A stretch of 64,000 nucleotides of DNA from JACJWR01 sp964547485. GTDB lineage: Bacteria; Actinomycetota; Actinomycetes; S36-B12; UBA10799. The stretch spans positions 31,053 through 95,052 of the forward strand of contig CAZJNU010000003.1 in assembly GCA_964547485.1 (NCBI GenBank). The letters run 5' to 3'. Every line of letters starts with the position of its first letter. Position 1 is the first letter of the stretch. Shown here in pieces: positions 60,233 to 64,000 of this stretch. The position numbers and the translations under genes were made by a program. The notes under the pieces are model-generated. The model had not been told where the DNA came from, searched no databases, and saw nothing but the letters and a program-made list of their open reading frames with translations.

Positions 60233-60358
60233 GCGGTGCTCCTTCGGTTGGTGCGGCAAGTATGAAGTGCCACCTTCCGGCCACGGCTGGGAGGTCCCGA
60301 CCAGGCAGCGTCACGGCGGTGTTCCGTCCGATGTTACTGGCGGGTAGCATTGGGTTCC

Positions 60359-61021
60359 ATGACGGCGACACAGGACCCCTCACGGGGGGTGCGACTTCCC
60401 CGCCGCGAGCGTCGGGCCCAACTGCTGGACGCGGCTCGGCAGGTGTTCGTGACCCAGGGCTATCACGCCGCCGCGATGGACGATATCGCCGAGCGCGCGG
60501 GTGTTTCCAAGCCAGTCCTGTACCAACACTTCCCGGGCAAGAAAGAGCTCTACCTAGCCCTGCTCGACGCCGGCGTGGAGTCACTTTTCGGCGCCCTCAG
60601 GGAAGCGCTGAGTAGCACCGAGGACAACCACGAGCGCGTGGCAGCGACCATCAGGGCCTACTTCGACTTCGTAGATGACCCGAACGGCGCCTACCGACTG
60701 GTATTCGAAAGTGACCTTGTCAACGAGGACGAGGTCAGGCGTCGGGTGGAACGAGCAGACGAGATGTGCGCCGCCCAGGTGGCGGTGGTGATCGCGGCCG
60801 ACACCGGTCTCAGCGAGGACGAGGCGATGCTGCTGGCCACCGGCCTCACCGGAATGGCTCAGACCAGTGCCCGCCGCTGGCTTCGGAATCGCCGCGCCCT
60901 GCCCAAGGACACCGCCACCCGATTGGTGATGGGTCTCGCCTGGCGGGGCATCTCCGCATTTCCACGTACCCATCCGAATGCGGGGGGACCCCCGATCTCC
61001 CCCCGGCCCCGGGACGCTTAG
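60359..61021 (+). CDS. TetR-family regulator
   Basis: ATG 60359 gives 220 residues. HTH: RRAQLLDAARQVFVTQGYHAAAMDDIAERAGVSKPVLYQHFPGKKELYLALLD. The C-terminal helical domain (RVAATIRAYFDFVDDPNGAYRLVFESDLVNEDEVRRRVE) is the one found in the actinobacterial regulator next to moeZ (Rv3208). Its ligand and regulon are unknown. It is followed at 56 bp by the DUF3107 gene, with which it is constantly paired. The extreme C-terminus is Pro-rich and variable. Confidence 0.93.
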   Translation: MTATQDPSRGVRLPRRERRAQLLDAARQVFVTQGYHAAAMDDIAERAGVSKPVLYQHFPGKKELYLALLDAGVESLFGALREALSSTEDNHERVAATIRAYFDFVDDPNGAYRLVFESDLVNEDEVRRRVERADEMCAAQVAVVIAADTGLSEDEAMLLATGLTGMAQTSARRWLRNRRALPKDTATRLVMGLAWRGISAFPRTHPNAGGPPISPRPRDA

Positions 61022-61077
61022 GCTTCAGCGCAGGTCGCGCTTGGCGGCGAACGATGTCTTCTAAGGAGGTCAGTTCC

Positions 61078-61302
61078 GTGGAGGTCAAGATCGGAGTCCA
61101 GTACGCGGCTCGCGAGATCGGATTCGAGAGCAAGTCCACCCCGGACAAAGTGGCGGCCGAGGTCGCTGCCGCGCTGGCCGCGGGTGAGGTGCTGAGCCTC
61201 GTCGACGACAAGGGGCGTCGCTATCTGGTGCCAGCCGACAAAATCACCTACGTGGAGATCGGCGAGGCCAGTTCCCGCCGGGTGGGCTTCGGCGCCAGCT
61301 GA
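61078..61302 (+). CDS. DUF3107 family small protein
   Basis: GTG 61078 with a perfect AAGGAGGT 7 bp upstream; 74 residues. VEVKIGVQYAAREIGFESKS, VAAEVAAALAAGEVLSLVDDKGRRYLVPADKITYVEIGE is the complete DUF3107 domain (Rv3208A/TB9.4 orthologue). It is a small soluble actinobacterial protein known as a T-cell antigen in mycobacteria; its biochemical function is unknown. The strong ribosome site suggests abundant expression. Confidence 0.95.
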   Translation: MEVKIGVQYAAREIGFESKSTPDKVAAEVAAALAAGEVLSLVDDKGRRYLVPADKITYVEIGEASSRRVGFGAS

Positions 61303-61338
61303 GGCAGATCCCGCCGCCACAGGTGCACCGGAGTCTCG

Positions 61339-62010
61339 TCACGGGGTCAGGCCCAACGCCTCCATTCGGGCCGCGTGTCGGCCCGTCAACCTGTTGAAGA
61401 GTTCGCCCACGCCAGCTAGGTCGAGACCATCCTCGCCACTGACCAGCAACTCCGTGAGGCTGTCCCGTTCCGCTGCGACCCGTTGCGCCTGACTCAGCGC
61501 CTCACCAACCAGGCGTCGTCCCCACAACGCCAGCCGACCGGCCACCCGTGGCTCCTCTGCGATCGCCTCCCGAACAGTCGTAACGACGAAATCGGCCTGG
61601 CCGCGATCCTTGAACACCGATCGGATCAGGCCTGCCGTCTCGTCGTCGACGAAGTCGGCCATCTCCACGTAGAAGTCCTCCGCGATGCCATCACCGACGT
61701 ACAACTTGACGAGACCCTCTAGCCAATCACTCGGCGCCGTCGACGTGTGGAACTCGTCGATGGAACGAACGAACGGAGTCATCGCCGATTCGGGATCAGC
61801 GCCTATCTCGACCAGCCGATCGCGTAACCGCTCGAATTGCCGAAGTTCGTTGACCGCGATGGCCGACATGGCAGCCTGGTCAACCAGGTTATCCGCCATC
61901 GCCGCATCGGCCGCCAACCGGGCGAAGCCTTGCAGCTCGCCATAGGACAGCAACCCGAGCAGGTCGACCAATCCCGCCTGATAGCCAGGGTCGTCCATCG
62001 CTCGCGCCAC
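61339..62010 (-). CDS. Ferritin-like fold protein (Rv3210c-type)
   Basis: 223 residues, helical. Glutamates and polar pairs on successive helices (LSYGELQGFARLAADAA, AIAVNELRQFERLRDRL, DGIAEDFYVEMADFVDDETAGL) suggest a ferritin-like four-helix bundle related to tRNA-(ms2io6A)-hydroxylase-like proteins. Whether a di-iron site is formed is uncertain, because a clear ExxH pair is not obvious. No signal peptide. It is convergent to DUF3107 and divergent to the DEAD-box gene with 64 bp between the starts. Confidence 0.85.
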   Translation of the reverse strand: MARAMDDPGYQAGLVDLLGLLSYGELQGFARLAADAAMADNLVDQAAMSAIAVNELRQFERLRDRLVEIGADPESAMTPFVRSIDEFHTSTAPSDWLEGLVKLYVGDGIAEDFYVEMADFVDDETAGLIRSVFKDRGQADFVVTTVREAIAEEPRVAGRLALWGRRLVGEALSQAQRVAAERDSLTELLVSGEDGLDLAGVGELFNRLTGRHAARMEALGLTP

Positions 62011-62074
62011 AGAGCCACCCTAGCGCCCACCAGCAGCGCGCCTGCATGAGCGCGGAATCGATAGCCGTAGACTG

Positions 62075-63694
62075 GTGCACACCGAACCACCGAAATCCAC
62101 CCAATTAACGCAATCGGAGTATCTTCTGACCGCCATCTCGTTCGCCGACCTCGGGGTCGCCGAGCCCATCCGTCAATCCCTCGCCGACATCGACATCACT
62201 GAGGCCTTCCGTATTCAGGAGATGGCGCTGCCGCTCGCGCTCGACGGCCAAGACGTCATCGGGCAGGCCAAGACCGGCACTGGCAAAACGCTCGGGTTCG
62301 GCATCCCGTTGCTGATGCGACTCGACGCGGTCGCCAACCCCGACGGCGAGCAGATCCGAGTGCCGCAGGCCCTTGTGGTCGTGCCCACCCGGGAGTTGTG
62401 CGTCCAGGTGAGCAATGACCTCGCGGTGGCCGGCAAACGGAGCAAGGTCCGGGTGCTGTCCATCTATGGCGGTCGCGCCAGCGAACCGCAGATCGATGCG
62501 CTGAAGAAGGGTGTGGACGTGGTTGTCGGCACCCCCGGACGGCTACTCGACCTCTCCCGGCAGGGGCATCTCGACCTGTCTGGGGTGCGCACGCTAGTGC
62601 TCGACGAAGCCGACGAGATGCTCGACATGGGGTTCCTGCCCGACGTCGAGACGATCGTGTCGCTCGTCCCGGCGAGCCGGCAGACGATGCTCTTCTCCGC
62701 CACCATGCCAGGCCAAATTCTGAACCTGGCACGGCGGTACATGACTCAGCCCACACACATCCGGGCCTCCGACCCGGAGGACGAGGGTGCCCTGGTTGAG
62801 GCGATCGAACAGCACGTCTGGCGTGCCCACGCGATGGACAAGGTGGAGTTGATCGCGCGCGTCCTGCAGGCGGAGGGCCGAGGTCTGGTGATCGTCTTCA
62901 TCCGCACCAAACGCACCTGCCAGAAGGTTGCCGACGACCTGGTCGACCGCGGCTTCGCGGCGGGCACAGTTCATGGCGACCTGGGCCAGGGCGCCCGAGA
63001 GCAGGCACTGCGAGCGTTCCGCAACGGCAAGATCGATGTCCTTGTGGCCACCGATGTGGCCGCCCGCGGAATCGACGTCGATGGCGTCACGCACGTCATC
63101 AACTACTCCTGCCCCGAGGATGAGAAGACCTACTTGCACAGGGTCGGTCGCACCGGCCGCGCCGGCAACGCCGGAGTGGCGGTCACCCTGGTCGACTGGG
63201 ACGATGTCCCACGCTGGCAGTTGATCAACAAGGCCTTGGGACTCGCCTTCTTCGAGCCAGTCGAGACCTACTCAAGTTCCGAGCACGTCTACACCGGCCT
63301 GGGCATCCCAGCCTCCGCCAAGGGCAAGCTCCCGAAGGCTATGCGGACCCGCGAGGGTCTCGGCGCCGAACAGGTCGAGGACCTGGGCGAAACCGGCAAA
63401 CACCGCTCTGGTGGCGGTGGCTCCCGCGGTGGCCGCGACGGTGACAACGGTCGCAACCGCGGCGGCGGGCGCGACCGCAACCGCGCCTCCGGTGGTGGAT
63501 CAAGCAGCGGACGTGGCGGATCCGGCCGCGGCCGCTCCGGTGGTGCTGACGCCAAGTCCGACGGAAAGTCGTCCGCGGACTCGGAGAAGAGCTCCACCCC
63601 CCGCAAATCCCGCAGTAGACGCCGCACCCGGGCTGGCAAACCCGCCGCCGGCCCCGCTGGCAGCTCAGCCGCCAGCGGCGAAGCCCCGGAGTAG
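62075..63694 (+). CDS. rhlE: DEAD-box RNA helicase, RhlE-like
   Basis: 539 residues; GTG 62075 is the likely start. All SF2 motifs are visible: FRIQEMALPLAL (Q motif), AKTGTGKT (I), VVPTREL (Ia), VGTPGRLLDL (Ib), VLDEADEML (II, DEAD), FSATMP (III), VIVFIRTK (IV), VATDVAARGIDVDGVTHVINY (V) and HRVGRTGRAG (VI). From about residue 435 the tail is rich in Gly, Arg, Ser and Asp (RGG-like), then basic Ser/Arg/Ala, for RNA binding. Counterpart of Rv3211; functions in RNA remodelling, ribosome assembly or decay. Confidence 0.96.
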   Translation: MHTEPPKSTQLTQSEYLLTAISFADLGVAEPIRQSLADIDITEAFRIQEMALPLALDGQDVIGQAKTGTGKTLGFGIPLLMRLDAVANPDGEQIRVPQALVVVPTRELCVQVSNDLAVAGKRSKVRVLSIYGGRASEPQIDALKKGVDVVVGTPGRLLDLSRQGHLDLSGVRTLVLDEADEMLDMGFLPDVETIVSLVPASRQTMLFSATMPGQILNLARRYMTQPTHIRASDPEDEGALVEAIEQHVWRAHAMDKVELIARVLQAEGRGLVIVFIRTKRTCQKVADDLVDRGFAAGTVHGDLGQGAREQALRAFRNGKIDVLVATDVAARGIDVDGVTHVINYSCPEDEKTYLHRVGRTGRAGNAGVAVTLVDWDDVPRWQLINKALGLAFFEPVETYSSSEHVYTGLGIPASAKGKLPKAMRTREGLGAEQVEDLGETGKHRSGGGGSRGGRDGDNGRNRGGGRDRNRASGGGSSSGRGGSGRGRSGGADAKSDGKSSADSEKSSTPRKSRSRRRTRAGKPAAGPAGSSAASGEAPE

Positions 63695-63764
63695 CTTGGG
63701 CGGCGGCCGCGGGGCCCGTCGTAACCCCCGGCATTCCCTTCGGCGCCCTCACCGGCGCAGCGAC

Positions 63765-63862
63765 GTCACGTGTGCACTCCGCCCTCGCCGAAACCTGCCC
63801 CACCACCGGCGTGTCGTCGGCGTGTCGCCCGGCAACACCCTCTAGCGGAGTGCACACGTGAC
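63765..63862. repeat. 18-bp inverted repeat, 62 bp apart
   Basis: GTCACGTGTGCACTCCGC at 63765-63782 and its exact complement at 63845-63862. It lies just after rhlE. It could form a large hairpin or mark the ends of a tiny mobile or repeated element. Confidence 0.85.
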
Positions 63863-63942
63863 ATCACCCCGCAACCGACGGAGCCGCCGGGGGCGAGCTG
63901 CCCTCCGCTCCCGTCGCCGAACACCCCCACGGAGCCGCCGGA

Positions 63943-64000
63943 AGCGAGATGCCCTCCCCCGCGGCGCGCAGCGCAGCCGTCCCGGGGAGGGCATCTCGCT
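63943..64000. repeat. 17-bp hairpin at the window edge
   Basis: AGCGAGATGCCCTCCCC, 24-nt loop, exact complement ending at base 64000. Part of the left arm with its flank (GGAGCCGCCGG..GCGAG.TGCCCTCC) also appears as an imperfect direct copy about 50 bp upstream. The arm may extend beyond the window. A terminator or a REP-like repeat is possible. Confidence 0.75.

Larger units (their letters stand above)
63695..64000. other. Non-coding region rich in inverted repeats
   Basis: No gene supported after rhlE. The stretch consists mainly of the two hairpin-forming repeats and direct copies of GGAGCCGCCGG. It looks like an intergenic repeat cluster, cut by the window end. Confidence 0.6.

Overview
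The window comes from a high-GC actinobacterium. Nearly all genes show strong G/C third-position bias. From about 30 kb onward the order UPF0182 - YlbL-type PDZ protease - DUF2342 - SprT-like - DUF5679 - ABC1 kinase - UvrD2 - mycoredoxin - NudC - AdnB/AdnA - MoeZ - TetR - DUF3107 - ferritin-like - RhlE follows the core locus that runs from Rv3193c to Rv3211 in Mycobacterium tuberculosis. That locus is interrupted here by extra genes, and whiB7 is absent between the ABC1 kinase and uvrD2. The lineage below phylum cannot be fixed from the sequence; secreted cellulose-binding proteins and the missing whiB7 argue against Mycobacterium itself.

0-30 kb is accessory. It holds the tail of a serine beta-lactamase-like protein, a YidC-like membrane protein, a 2H phosphoesterase, a remnant of an FtsX-type ABC permease and a CIRCE-controlled Hsp20. 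Next come a secreted protein with a CBM2 domain at each end and then a compact cobalt-enzyme operon (6.7-9.8 kb). That operon contains thiocyanate hydrolase with its beta and alpha subunits fused in one polypeptide, the gamma (metal) subunit, a small activator-like protein and a NiCoT cobalt transporter. It is followed by an HD-less RelA/SpoT-like synthetase, a UspA, a decayed YefM/RelE pair, an amidohydrolase, a VapBC pair with a perfect 30-bp operator palindrome, an MFS pump, a translationally coupled lipase - membrane protein - lysophospholipase operon and an F420-type oxidoreductase. The stretch 21-27 kb is rich in toxin-like genes (a RES-domain fragment, an Abi-like HEPN protein, an AbiEi-Fic fusion) and ends at an initiator tRNA-Met with a strong terminator. 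A second secreted glycosidase-like protein follows.

30-64 kb is mostly conserved: envelope proteins (UPF0182, YlbL-like, DUF2342), DNA repair (UvrD2, AdnAB, a 5'-3' exonuclease), redox (mycoredoxin), NAD metabolism (NudC), sulfur transfer (MoeZ) and RNA helicase. Insertions include a DUF4143-type ATPase pseudogene with a nonsense codon and frameshifts (42.1-43.0 kb), a PadR regulator with a well-formed promoter, and a large pseudokinase/flippase-like protein. There is also a two-gene secreted cobalamin module (an alpha-alpha toroid protein plus an SCO2322-family protein) preceded by a cobalamin riboswitch. Cobalt and cobalamin are therefore a shared theme of two separate loci: the Co-dependent thiocyanate hydrolase with its transporter, and the riboswitch-controlled pair. 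No CRISPR array, integrase, rRNA gene or intact insertion sequence was seen.
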